From Caballeronia calidae (GTDB lineage Bacteria > Pseudomonadota > Gammaproteobacteria > Burkholderiales > Burkholderiaceae): a stretch of DNA of 64,000 bases. The notes beneath the pieces were generated by a model that had not been told where the DNA came from, did not search any database, and saw only the letters and a list, made by a program, of their open reading frames with translations. The stretch covers positions 124,001 through 188,000 of the forward strand of contig NZ_FCOX02000007.1 of the NCBI RefSeq assembly GCF_900044055.2, in the 5' to 3' direction. Below, in pieces: positions 28,612 to 36,906 of the stretch (the stretch's first letter is position 1; every line of letters begins with the position of its first letter). The translations under genes and the position numbers were made by a program.

Positions 28612-30285
28612 ATGAACGATACGCCTTCGCGGCTACCGCTCACACGTCTTTCGCTCATTCTTCTGGTTCTCGCGCTCGCGATCATCTGGTTCGCGCCGCT
28701 GGGCTATCGCCATCTCGTGCCGAGCGACGAAGGCCGCTACGCGGAAATGGCGCGCGAGATGTTCATCACCGGCGACTGGATCACGCCGCGCTACAACGGT
28801 TACAAATACTTCGAGAAGCCGCCGCTCCAGACCTGGGCGAATGCGCTCACGTTCGCGTGGTTCGGCATCGGCGAATGGCAGGCGCGTCTCTATACCGCGC
28901 TCACGGGTTTCGCGGGCGTGCTGCTCGTCGGCTACACGGGCACGCGCGTATTCAACGCGATGACCGGCTTCGCGGCCGCGGTCATTCTCGCGACCTGCCC
29001 GTACTGGAACCTGATGAGCCACTTCAACACGCTCGACATGGGTCTCGCGTTCTGGATGGAGCTGACGCTCTGCGCGCTTCTGCTCGCCCAGCGCCCCGGC
29101 CTGCCGACGCGCGAGGTGCGCCTGTGGATGTGGCTCTGCTGGGCCGGGATGGGCGCGGCGGTGCTCTCCAAGGGCCTGGTCGGCCTGATCCTGCCGGGCG
29201 CGGTGCTCGTTCTCTATTCGCTCTTCGCGCGCGACTGGGCGCTCTGGAAGCGGCTCTACATCGGCAGCGGGCTGATCGTGTTCCTGATCGTGACGGGCCC
29301 CTGGTTCGCGCTCGTTCAGATGAAGAATCCCGAGTTCTTCGACTTTTTCTTCATCGTCCAGCAGTTCAAGCGCTATCTGACGCCCGAGCAGAATCGCCCC
29401 GGCGCGTTCTATTACTTCGTGCCGGTGCTGATCGTCGGCTTTCTGCCGTGGCTGTCGATCGCCTTTCAGAGCGTGCGCCACGGCCTGAAGACGCCGCGCC
29501 AGCCCAACGGCTTCGCGCCCGTCACGCTGCTGCTCGTCTGGTCCGCGTTCATCTTCCTGTTCTTCAGCGCGTCGCATTCGAAGCTCATTTCCTACGTGCT
29601 GCCGGTCGCGCCCGCGATCGCGCTCGTGATCGGGCTCTATTTGCCGTCGCTGACGAAGCCGCAGTACCGCATGCATCTGATCGGCTACGCGGTGTTCCTG
29701 ATCGCGGCGGCGTTCGGCGCGATCTTCCTCGGCCGGGCGGGCAGCGCGAACACGCCCAACGCGCTGTATCGTGCGTTCCAAGTCTGGGTCTACGCGGGCC
29801 TCGCCGTCGCCTTCGTCGTGACGCTGCTCGCGCTCTGGCTGAACCGGCGCAGCGTGCTCGCCGGCGCGGCGGGACTGGGCGCGGCATGGCTGCTGCTCGG
29901 CACTATCGCGGGCTCGGGACACGACGTGTTCGGCACGCAAAGCTCGGGCGTGAACCTCGTGCCGGCCGTGAAGGCCGCAATGGCGAAGCTGCCGCCCGAC
30001 ACGCCGTTCTATTCGATCGCGAAGCTCGATCACACGATGCCCTTCTATCTCGGCCACACGATGATCATGGTCGGCGAGGCCGACGAGCTGACCTTCGGCG
30101 TGCAGACCGAGCCGCAGAAATGGGTGCCGAGCATCGACGAGTGGGTCACGCTGTGGGATTCGAAGCGCTACGCGCTCGCGCTGATGCCGCCGGGCCGCTA
30201 CGACGAGCTCGCCGCGCGCCACGTGCCGATGCAGGTGATCGCACGCGACGAGCGCCGCGTGATTGTGGAGAAGCCGCAGCCGTGA
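28612..30285 (+). CDS. arnT: Lipid A 4-amino-4-deoxy-L-arabinose transferase (ArnT-like)
   Basis: A 557-aa inner-membrane GT-C glycosyltransferase with about 12 hydrophobic segments. PSDEGRYAEMAREMF (about 33-47) and GYKYFEKPPLQTW are the periplasmic motifs of the ArnT/PMT family, with an Asp-Glu pair and the YFEKPP loop. It transfers L-Ara4N from undecaprenyl phosphate to lipid A, lowering surface charge and polymyxin binding. The ATG at 28612 places a short cytoplasmic tail before helix 1. It opens the seven-gene arn cluster. Confidence 0.9.
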   Translation: MNDTPSRLPLTRLSLILLVLALAIIWFAPLGYRHLVPSDEGRYAEMAREMFITGDWITPRYNGYKYFEKPPLQTWANALTFAWFGIGEWQARLYTALTGFAGVLLVGYTGTRVFNAMTGFAAAVILATCPYWNLMSHFNTLDMGLAFWMELTLCALLLAQRPGLPTREVRLWMWLCWAGMGAAVLSKGLVGLILPGAVLVLYSLFARDWALWKRLYIGSGLIVFLIVTGPWFALVQMKNPEFFDFFFIVQQFKRYLTPEQNRPGAFYYFVPVLIVGFLPWLSIAFQSVRHGLKTPRQPNGFAPVTLLLVWSAFIFLFFSASHSKLISYVLPVAPAIALVIGLYLPSLTKPQYRMHLIGYAVFLIAAAFGAIFLGRAGSANTPNALYRAFQVWVYAGLAVAFVVTLLALWLNRRSVLAGAAGLGAAWLLLGTIAGSGHDVFGTQSSGVNLVPAVKAAMAKLPPDTPFYSIAKLDHTMPFYLGHTMIMVGEADELTFGVQTEPQKWVPSIDEWVTLWDSKRYALALMPPGRYDELAARHVPMQVIARDERRVIVEKPQP

Positions 30286-30382
30286 GCCATTTCACCCCCG
30301 CTTGCGCCGATGCTGCGGCGCACGATCGTTCGGCATCCGCCGATGAACCGAGTATCCTTGTTCCGCATTTGAAAAACGCGCG

Positions 30383-30754
30383 ATGAACCCGATTTCCTTT
30401 ATTTGCATCGTCATCGGCGTATCGTTGAACGCGTGCGCCCAGCTTCTGCTCAAAGCCGGCGTGAATGCGGTGGGCCATTTCGACTTCACGCCCGCCAATA
30501 TCATTCCGGTCGGTTTCAAGATCGCGACGCAGCTGCCCATCATCGGCGGGCTCGCGTGCTATGTGCTGAGCGTCGTCGTGTGGATCGTCGGGCTGTCGCG
30601 GGTGGATGTGTCGATCGCCTATCCGATGCTCTCGCTCGGCTACGTCGTCAATGCGTTCGCGGCGTGGTATCTGTTCGGCGAAGTGCTGTCGATGCAGCGG
30701 CTCGTCGGCATCGGCATCATTCTCGTCGGTGTCGTCGTGCTCGCGCGCGGCTAG
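30383..30754 (+). CDS. Small EamA/SMR-type membrane protein, ArnE/ArnF-like
   Basis: A 123-aa protein with four predicted membrane helices (about 3-20, 47-70, 75-95 and 100-121). It resembles SMR-type transporters and the ArnE/ArnF subunits proposed to flip undecaprenyl-phosphate-L-Ara4N. Only one such gene is present here, so it may act as a homodimer instead of the E. coli ArnE/ArnF pair. It lies 97 nt after arnT and 52 nt before arnB on the same strand, which supports this role. Confidence 0.75.
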   Translation: MNPISFICIVIGVSLNACAQLLLKAGVNAVGHFDFTPANIIPVGFKIATQLPIIGGLACYVLSVVVWIVGLSRVDVSIAYPMLSLGYVVNAFAAWYLFGEVLSMQRLVGIGIILVGVVVLARG

Positions 30755-30806
30755 TGGGCCGCATCGCGGCTTCGCCCGGATCAATCATTTTTTAAGCGCA
30801 TAGTCC

Positions 30807-31976
30807 ATGACTCAAACAACGCGGCCGTTTCTGCCTTTCGTGAAGCCCGAGATCGACGAGGAAACCATTCAGGGCGTCGTCGACGTGCTCCGCTCCGGCT
30901 GGATCACCACCGGCCCGCAGAATCAGCAGTTCGAGGCCGAGTTGTCGGCGTATGTGGGCGGCCGCCCGGTGCGCGCGTTCAATTCCGGCACCTGCACGAT
31001 GGAGATCGGCCTGCGCATCGCGGGCGTCGGCCCGGGTGACGAAGTCATCACCACGCCGATGACCTGGGTGTCGACGGCGAACGTGATCATCGAAGTGGGC
31101 GCGACGCCGGTGTTCGTCGACATCGATCCGGTCACGCGCAACATGGACCTGAACTTGCTTGAACGTGCGATCACCCCGCGCACGAAAGCGATCATGCCGG
31201 TGTATCTGGCGGGCCTGCCGGTCGATATGGACAAGCTCTACGAGATCGCGCGCGCCCACAAGCTGCGCGTGATCGAGGACGCCGCGCAGGCGTTCGGCTC
31301 GACCTGGAAAGGCAAGCGCATCGGCGCGATCGGCGACATCGTCTCGTTCAGCTTCCACGCGAACAAGAACGTCACGTCGATCGAAGGCGGCGCGCTCGTC
31401 ATGAACAACGAGGACGAGGCGGAGCTCGCGCGCAAGTACCGGCTGCAGGGCATCACGCGCACGGGCTTCGACGGGATGGACTGCGACGTGCTGGGCGGCA
31501 AGTACAACCTGACCGATGTCGCGGCGCGCGTCGGGCTCGGCCAGTTGCGCCAGGTCGAGCGTTTCACCGAGAAGCGCCGGCAGCTCGCGCGCGCGTACTT
31601 CGACGCGTTCGAAGGCGGCGCTGCGGTGAAGCTCGGCGTCGGTCTGCCGCCGGAGAATTTCACCGACAGCAACTGGCACATGTTCCAGATCGCGCTGCCG
31701 CTCGAGAAGCTCGGGCTCACGCGCGCGGCGTTCATGGCCGAGATGAAGGAGCGCGGCATCGGCACGGGTCTGCATTACCCGGCGCTGCATCTCTTCACGC
31801 TGTATCGCGCGCGCGGCTTCAGGGAAGGCATGTTCCCGCACGCGGAGCGCTACGGCGCATCGACGGTCACGCTGCCGCTCTTCACGCTGATGAGCCCGGA
31901 CGATGTGACGTACGTCGTGAAATCGATCAATGAGATCTGCGAGCAGTTCGCGGACCACAGCAAGAGCCACGGGTAA
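30807..31976 (+). CDS. arnB: UDP-4-amino-4-deoxy-L-arabinose aminotransferase
   Basis: A 389-aa DegT/DnrJ/EryC1-type PLP enzyme. It aminates UDP-4-keto-pentose using glutamate to give UDP-L-Ara4N. Landmarks are FNSGTCTMEIGL (about 58-69), VIEDAAQAFG, and the Schiff-base lysine K187 in SFHANKNVTSIEGG. The start MTQTTRPFLPFVKPEI and total length fit ArnB. The gene lies between the small transporter and arnC. Confidence 0.94.
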   Translation: MTQTTRPFLPFVKPEIDEETIQGVVDVLRSGWITTGPQNQQFEAELSAYVGGRPVRAFNSGTCTMEIGLRIAGVGPGDEVITTPMTWVSTANVIIEVGATPVFVDIDPVTRNMDLNLLERAITPRTKAIMPVYLAGLPVDMDKLYEIARAHKLRVIEDAAQAFGSTWKGKRIGAIGDIVSFSFHANKNVTSIEGGALVMNNEDEAELARKYRLQGITRTGFDGMDCDVLGGKYNLTDVAARVGLGQLRQVERFTEKRRQLARAYFDAFEGGAAVKLGVGLPPENFTDSNWHMFQIALPLEKLGLTRAAFMAEMKERGIGTGLHYPALHLFTLYRARGFREGMFPHAERYGASTVTLPLFTLMSPDDVTYVVKSINEICEQFADHSKSHG

Positions 31977-31996
31977 CCAAGGACAACCAGCGCAAC

Positions 31997-33031
31997 ATGA
32001 GTCATATGGATTTTCCGGCGACCTCCCCCGAGCTTTCGGTGATCATCCCGGTGTACAACGAGCAGGAAGGGCTCGCCGCCCTCTTCGAGCGCCTCTATCC
32101 GGCGCTCGACGCGCTCGGTACGTCGTACGAGGTGATCTTCATCAACGACGGCAGCCGCGACAAATCGGCGGCGCTGCTCGCGCAGCAATTCCACGTGCGG
32201 CCCGACACCACGCGCGTCATTCTGCTGAACGGCAATTACGGCCAGCACATGGCGATCCTCGCGGGCTTCGAGCAGTCGCGCGGCGAGATCGTCGTCACGC
32301 TGGATGCCGACCTGCAGAATCCGCCGGAGGAAATCGGCAAGCTCGTCAGGAAGATGCGCGAGGGCTACGACTACGTCGGCACGATCCGTCAGCAGCGTCA
32401 GGACAGCCTGTGGCGCAAGAAGGCGTCGCGCGCGATGAACCGTCTGCGCGAGCGCATCACGAAGATCAAGATGACGGATCAGGGCTGCATGCTGCGCGCA
32501 TACAGCCGCCATATCATCGATACGATCAACCGCTGCGGCGAGATCAACACGTTCATTCCGGCGCTCGCGTACACCTTCGCGCAGAATCCGATCGAAGTCG
32601 ATGTCGCGCACGAGGAGCGTTTCGCCGGCGAATCGAAGTATTCGCTCTACAGCCTCATCCGCCTGAACTTCGATCTCGTCACGGGTTTCTCGGTCGTGCC
32701 GCTGCAATGGCTGTCGTTCATCGGCGTGATTCTTTCGGTCGGCTCGGCGGGCCTGTTCCTGCTGCTGTTGATTCGCCGCTTCATGTTCGGCGCGGAAGTT
32801 CAGGGTGTGTTCACCCTGTTCGCCATCACGTTCTTCATGCTCGGCGTGATCATCTTCGCGCTCGGGCTGCTCGGCGAATACATCGGCCGGATTTATCAGC
32901 AGGTGCGCGCGCGTCCGCGCTATCTCGTGCAGACGATCCTCGAGGAGCGCGAAGGCCTGCCCATGACGGCCAAGCCGCTTCCGGACCCGGTCCAGCGCGT
33001 GGCCATCGTCCGCGAGGAAGACGGCCAATGA
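31997..33031 (+). CDS. arnC: Undecaprenyl-phosphate 4-deoxy-4-formamido-L-arabinose transferase
   Basis: A 344-aa GT2 glycosyltransferase anchored by two C-terminal membrane helices (about 235-260 and 270-295). The N-terminal domain shows LSVIIPVYNEQEGL, FINDGSRDKS and the VTLDADLQNPPEE metal-binding region. It moves formamido-arabinose from UDP to undecaprenyl phosphate. It starts 20 nt after arnB, and its stop overlaps the next start as ATGA. Confidence 0.95.
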   Translation: MSHMDFPATSPELSVIIPVYNEQEGLAALFERLYPALDALGTSYEVIFINDGSRDKSAALLAQQFHVRPDTTRVILLNGNYGQHMAILAGFEQSRGEIVVTLDADLQNPPEEIGKLVRKMREGYDYVGTIRQQRQDSLWRKKASRAMNRLRERITKIKMTDQGCMLRAYSRHIIDTINRCGEINTFIPALAYTFAQNPIEVDVAHEERFAGESKYSLYSLIRLNFDLVTGFSVVPLQWLSFIGVILSVGSAGLFLLLLIRRFMFGAEVQGVFTLFAITFFMLGVIIFALGLLGEYIGRIYQQVRARPRYLVQTILEEREGLPMTAKPLPDPVQRVAIVREEDGQ

Positions 33032-34014
33032 AGCCGCGCGCAGTCGTCTTCGCGTATCACGACGTCGGCGTGCGCTGTCTGCAGGTGCTGCTCGCGCGCG
33101 GCGTCGATGTCGCGCTCGTCGTCACGCACGAAGACAGCGCGAGCGAGAACATCTGGTTCGGCAGCGTCGCGCAGGTCGCGGCGGAACACGGCATCGACAC
33201 GATCACGCCCGCCGATCCGAAGTCGCCCGAGCTTCACGACACCGTGGAGAAGCTCGCGCCGGACTTCATCTTCTCGTTCTATTACCGGAACATGCTGCCG
33301 GTTTCGCTGCTCTCGCTCGCGCGGCGCGGCGCCTACAACATGCACGGCTCGCTGCTGCCGAAGTATCGCGGCCGCGTGCCGACGAACTGGGCGGTGCTCA
33401 ACGGCGAGACCGAGTCCGGCGCGACGCTGCACGAAATGGCGGAGAAGCCCGACGCGGGCGCGATCCTCGCGCAGACGCCGGTGCCCATTCTCCCCGACGA
33501 CACCGCGGCGCAAGTCTTCGACAAAACCGTCGTCGCGGCCGAGCAGACGCTCTGGCGCGTGCTGCCCGCCCTGCTCGCGGGCGAAGCGCCGCATCTGCCG
33601 AACGATCTCGCATCCGGCAGCTACTACGGCGGGCGCAAGCCGGAAGACGGGCGCATCGACTGGACGCAGCCGGCGCAGCGCGTCTACAACCTGATTCGCG
33701 CGGTCGCGCCGCCGTATCCGGGCGCATTCACGGATATCGGCGAGCACCGGTTCATCGTCGCGCGGGCGCGGCTCGTGCCCGAAACCGGCGCACCCGGCGT
33801 CTCTCCCGAAAGACTCGGTGAGCTGCGGAGTTTGCCCCCGGGCCTAAGGGTGGCGGATAATGCGCTGTTTGGCGTCTGCGGCGATGGCCGCGTCGTCGCC
33901 ATCCGCGAGTTGCGCCATCGGCCGCTCGAGGCCGAAGGCGCTCCGTCAGGCGAAGCGCGCACCGTCGATCCCGCCGAAGTCGGCCGAATCATTCAATCCT
34001 CTCGTCATTCATGA
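33028..34014 (+). CDS. UDP-L-Ara4N formyltransferase, stand-alone ArnA N-terminal equivalent
   Basis: A 328-aa formyl-THF-dependent transferase. The catalytic triad of the family is visible as N104 and H106 in YNMHGSLLPKYRGR and D142 in EKPDAGAI. It formylates UDP-L-Ara4N so that ArnC can use it. In E. coli this is the N-terminal half of bifunctional ArnA. Here it is a separate protein, with 4-nt overlaps to arnC upstream and to the decarboxylase gene downstream. The C-terminal ~100 residues are the usual OB-like extension. Confidence 0.92.
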   Translation: MKPRAVVFAYHDVGVRCLQVLLARGVDVALVVTHEDSASENIWFGSVAQVAAEHGIDTITPADPKSPELHDTVEKLAPDFIFSFYYRNMLPVSLLSLARRGAYNMHGSLLPKYRGRVPTNWAVLNGETESGATLHEMAEKPDAGAILAQTPVPILPDDTAAQVFDKTVVAAEQTLWRVLPALLAGEAPHLPNDLASGSYYGGRKPEDGRIDWTQPAQRVYNLIRAVAPPYPGAFTDIGEHRFIVARARLVPETGAPGVSPERLGELRSLPPGLRVADNALFGVCGDGRVVAIRELRHRPLEAEGAPSGEARTVDPAEVGRIIQSSRHS

Positions 34015-35057
34015 AAAAAGTTCTGATCCTCGGTGTCAACGGCTTCATCGGCCATCACCTGTCCAAGCGCATCCTCGAGACCACCGACTGGGAAGTCTTC
34101 GGGATGGACATGCAAACCGATCGCCTTGGCGACCTCGCGAATCACGAGCGGATGCACTTCTTCGAAGGCGACATCACGATCAACAAGGAGTGGGTCGAGT
34201 ATCACGTGAAGAAGTGCGACGTGATCCTGCCGCTCGTCGCGATCGCGACGCCCGCGACCTACGTGAAGCAGCCGCTGCGCGTGTTCGAGCTCGACTTCGA
34301 AGCGAACCTGCCGATCGTGCGCTCGGCGGTGAAGTACGGCAAGCATCTGGTGTTTCCGTCGACGTCCGAGGTGTACGGCATGTGCACCGACGAGCAGTTC
34401 GATCCGGAAAACTCCGTGCTGTCCTACGGTCCGATCAACAAGCCGCGCTGGATCTACGCGTGCTCGAAGCAGCTGATGGACCGCGTGATCTGGGGCTACG
34501 GCATGGAAGGGCTGAACTTCACCCTCTTCCGTCCGTTCAACTGGATCGGCCCGGGCCTCGACTCCATCTACACGCCGAAGGAAGGTTCGTCGCGCGTCGT
34601 GACGCAGTTCCTCGGCCACATCGTGCGCGGCGAGAACATCAGCCTCGTGGATGGCGGCGCGCAGAAGCGCGCGTTCACCGATATCGACGACGGCATCGGC
34701 GCGCTGATGAAGATCATCGAGAACAAGAACGGCGTGGCGACCGGCAAGATCTATAACATCGGCAATCCGAAGAACAACTTCTCGGTGCGCGAGCTCGCGA
34801 ACAAGATGCTCGCGCTCGCGAACGAGTTCCCCGAATACGCCGACAGCGCGAAGAACGTGCAGCTCGTCGAGACCTCGTCGGGCGCGTATTACGGCACGGG
34901 CTATCAGGACGTGCAAAACCGCGTGCCGAAGATCGAGAACACGATGCAGGAGCTCGCCTGGGCCCCGCAAGCCACCATGGACGACGCGCTGCGGAAGATC
35001 TTCGAAGCGTACCGCGGACACGTGGGCGAAGCCCGCAAGCTCGTCGAGCAAGCGTAA
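34011..35057 (+). CDS. UDP-glucuronate decarboxylase, stand-alone ArnA C-terminal equivalent
   Basis: A 348-aa extended SDR. It oxidises UDP-glucuronate and decarboxylates it to UDP-4-keto-pentose. The nucleotide loop GVNGFIG is at 8-14. S119/E120 in PSTSEVYGM and the Y149-x3-K153 pair match the ArnA dehydrogenase active site, and an Arg in QKRAFTDIDDG matches the decarboxylation arginine. It corresponds to the C-terminal half of E. coli ArnA but is encoded separately. Its ATG overlaps the formyltransferase stop by 4 nt. Confidence 0.94.
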   Translation: MKKVLILGVNGFIGHHLSKRILETTDWEVFGMDMQTDRLGDLANHERMHFFEGDITINKEWVEYHVKKCDVILPLVAIATPATYVKQPLRVFELDFEANLPIVRSAVKYGKHLVFPSTSEVYGMCTDEQFDPENSVLSYGPINKPRWIYACSKQLMDRVIWGYGMEGLNFTLFRPFNWIGPGLDSIYTPKEGSSRVVTQFLGHIVRGENISLVDGGAQKRAFTDIDDGIGALMKIIENKNGVATGKIYNIGNPKNNFSVRELANKMLALANEFPEYADSAKNVQLVETSSGAYYGTGYQDVQNRVPKIENTMQELAWAPQATMDDALRKIFEAYRGHVGEARKLVEQA

Positions 35058-35072
35058 GCAAGAGGAAGAAGC

Positions 35073-35969
35073 GTGGCCCGCATCGTTCTCAAGATCGACG
35101 TCGATACGTTGCGCGGCACGCGCGAGGGCGTGCCCAATCTCGGGCGTCTGCTCGACAAGTACAGCGCCCGCGCGACGTTCCTCTTCAGCCTCGGCCCCGA
35201 TCACACCGGCTGGGCGCTCAGACGCGTGTTCCGGCCGGGCTTTCTCAAGAAGGTGTCGCGCACGTCCGTGGTCGAGCATTACGGCGTGAAGACGCTCATG
35301 TACGGCGTCCTTTTGCCGGGACCGGACATCGGCCGCGAAGCCGTGTCGGAGATGCGCGCCATCCACGAGGCCGGCTTCGAATGCGGCATCCACACGTGGG
35401 ACCACGTCTACTGGCAGGACAACGTGCGTGCGCGCGACCGCGAATGGACCGTCGCGCAGATGCGGCAGAGCCATGCGCGCTTCATCGAGATCTTCGGGGC
35501 GCCGCCCGTCACGCACGGCGCCGCCGGCTGGCAGATGAACGGCTACGCGTTCGAGCAGATCGATGCGTGGGGCATGCGTTACGCATCGGACGGGCGCGGC
35601 CACACGCCGTACATCCCCGTGCTCGACGGCCGCACGCTCAACCACGTCCAGATGCCCACCACCCTGCCCACGCTCGATGAAGTGCTGGGCGTCGATGGCG
35701 TCGACGTAAGCAATGTCGCGGCGCATCTGCTGGGTCGCACGGAGAACAATCCGCACGATCAGGTGTTCACGCTGCACGCCGAGCTCGAAGGCCAGAAGCT
35801 CGCGCCGGTGTTCGAGCAACTGCTCGCCGGCTGGCGCGCGCAGGGACACAGCTTCGCCACGATGGGCGATTACCATGCGGCGCTGGACCGCTCGACGCTG
35901 CCCACGTACCCTGTGACGTGGGGCGAGATTCCGGGCCGCGCGGGCGAGCTGATCGTTCAGCCGGGCTGA
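35073..35969 (+). CDS. arnD: 4-deoxy-4-formamido-L-arabinose-phosphoundecaprenol deformylase
   Basis: A 298-aa NodB-fold deacetylase. The metal-site residues are seen in LKIDVDTLRG (D9, D11) and the HxxxH in GIHTWDHVYW. It removes the formyl group from undecaprenyl-phosphate-linked L-Ara4N before ArnT acts. A GTG start at 35073 follows an AGAGGAAGAA ribosome site. It is the last gene of the arn cluster, 15 nt after the decarboxylase. Confidence 0.93.
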   Translation: MARIVLKIDVDTLRGTREGVPNLGRLLDKYSARATFLFSLGPDHTGWALRRVFRPGFLKKVSRTSVVEHYGVKTLMYGVLLPGPDIGREAVSEMRAIHEAGFECGIHTWDHVYWQDNVRARDREWTVAQMRQSHARFIEIFGAPPVTHGAAGWQMNGYAFEQIDAWGMRYASDGRGHTPYIPVLDGRTLNHVQMPTTLPTLDEVLGVDGVDVSNVAAHLLGRTENNPHDQVFTLHAELEGQKLAPVFEQLLAGWRAQGHSFATMGDYHAALDRSTLPTYPVTWGEIPGRAGELIVQPG

Positions 35970-36045
35970 AAGCAGCGCGCTGTGGCGGCACGTCGTCTCG
36001 TCGCTATTTCTCAGCTACCAAATCACAACAACTGGAGAAGCCTTC

Positions 36046-36507
36046 GTGTCAGTCGCAGTCGACCAGCCCGTTCCCGATTTCACCGCACCCGCGACGGGTG
36101 GCGAGTTCACGCTTTCGAGCCTGCGCGGCACGAAGGTCGTGCTCTTCTTCTACCCGAAGGACAACACGCCGGGCTGCACGACCGAAAGCCTGCAATTCCG
36201 CGATCACTACGACCAGTTCAAGGCGGCCGGCGCGGAAATCGTCGGAATCTCGCGCGACAGCGTGAAATCGCACGACAACTTCAAGGCGAAGCTGGAGCTG
36301 CCGTACACGCTGGTATCGGACGGCGACGAAGCCATCTGCTCGCTCTTCGATGTCATCAAAATGAAGAAAATGTATGGCAAGGAAGTGCGCGGCGTGGAGC
36401 GCTCGACCTTCCTCATCGACGCCAAAGGCGTGCTTCGTGGCGAGTTCCGCGGTGTCAAGGTGCCGGGCCACGTAGAGGCCATCGTCGAGGCTGTACAAGC
36501 GATTTGA
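36046..36507 (+). CDS. bcp: Bacterioferritin comigratory protein-type peroxiredoxin
   Basis: A 153-aa thiol peroxidase of the BCP/PrxQ class. Peroxidatic C44 lies in DNTPGCTTES. The resolving Cys found five residues later in E. coli BCP is absent; the only other Cys is C98 in EAICSLF. It may therefore act as a 1-Cys enzyme or use C98. The GTG start at 36046 follows a GGAGAAG site. It stands alone after the arn operon and before a candidate small RNA. Confidence 0.93.
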   Translation: MSVAVDQPVPDFTAPATGGEFTLSSLRGTKVVLFFYPKDNTPGCTTESLQFRDHYDQFKAAGAEIVGISRDSVKSHDNFKAKLELPYTLVSDGDEAICSLFDVIKMKKMYGKEVRGVERSTFLIDAKGVLRGEFRGVKVPGHVEAIVEAVQAI

Positions 36508-36520
36508 GGCACGTTATATT
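36492..36520 (+). promoter_or_regulatory. Candidate promoter for the bcp-phoH intergenic RNA
   Basis: TGTACA (36492-36497) and TATATT (36515-36520) are separated by 17 bp. The promoter overlaps the 3' end of bcp and would start transcription near 36527. Confidence 0.45.
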
Positions 36521-36527
36521 GGACCGC

Positions 36528-36688
36528 AATGAGCGCCTGTCCTCCCCATTCCCTTTGCCTTAGCGCGAGCCGCCGTGCGCCAGTCGGCGCGGTCGGCATG
36601 GACCCCGGCTACGTGGACTCGGCAAGGGAAAGGCGCTCTGCAGCAGAAGTGAGCCGCTGGTTCCGGTAGTCGGAACGGCGGCTTTTTT
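36528..36688 (+). ncRNA. Candidate structured small RNA between bcp and phoH
   Basis: About 160 nt with its own promoter-like sequence and a strong terminator. GAGCGCCT (36531-36538) pairs with AGGCGCTC (36631-36638). CCCTTTGCC (36551-36559) pairs with GGCAAGGG (36621-36628), leaving a 12-nt one-sided bubble. The terminator stem AGCCGC/GCGGCT with inner TTCCG/CGGAA ends in T6 at 36683-36688. It matches no RNA family I can name. A 45-codon ORF inside looks accidental. It could also be an elaborate 3' UTR of bcp. Confidence 0.45.
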
Positions 36689-36906
36689 ATTTGGCGTCGC
36701 ACAAAAGCCACGCTTCATCGGCTCGCGCGCGGCGTGTTGCATGCAACCTCCAAGGAGCAGATCGAAACTTAGGCGAACCGGCGATTTCGACAACGAAGCG
36801 CGCCACCGGGCGCAAACTGCGGGACCCGTATCGCTTCGAGGGCGTACGAGCAGGATGCGACAGGCGGCGCACGATACACGAACCCGATTCCTTTCGAGGG
36901 AACACC
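36689..36906 (+). other. Leader region of the PIN-PhoH gene
   Basis: These 218 nt between the RNA terminator and the PhoH ATG hold no supported gene. Only a GAGGGAAC ribosome site (36896-36903) is clear. Confidence 0.4.

Noticed and set aside
36529..36669. 45-codon ORF within the bcp-phoH RNA
   Set aside because: It starts at the predicted RNA 5' end, lacks a ribosome site, runs through both stems, and its composition does not suggest a protein.
36528..36688. 6S RNA (ssrS) as identity of the bcp-phoH RNA
   Set aside because: The one-sided bubble recalls 6S RNA, but the 3' half lacks the expected pairing partner region and it ends in a canonical terminator. In related genomes, as I recall, 6S lies near zapA rather than here.
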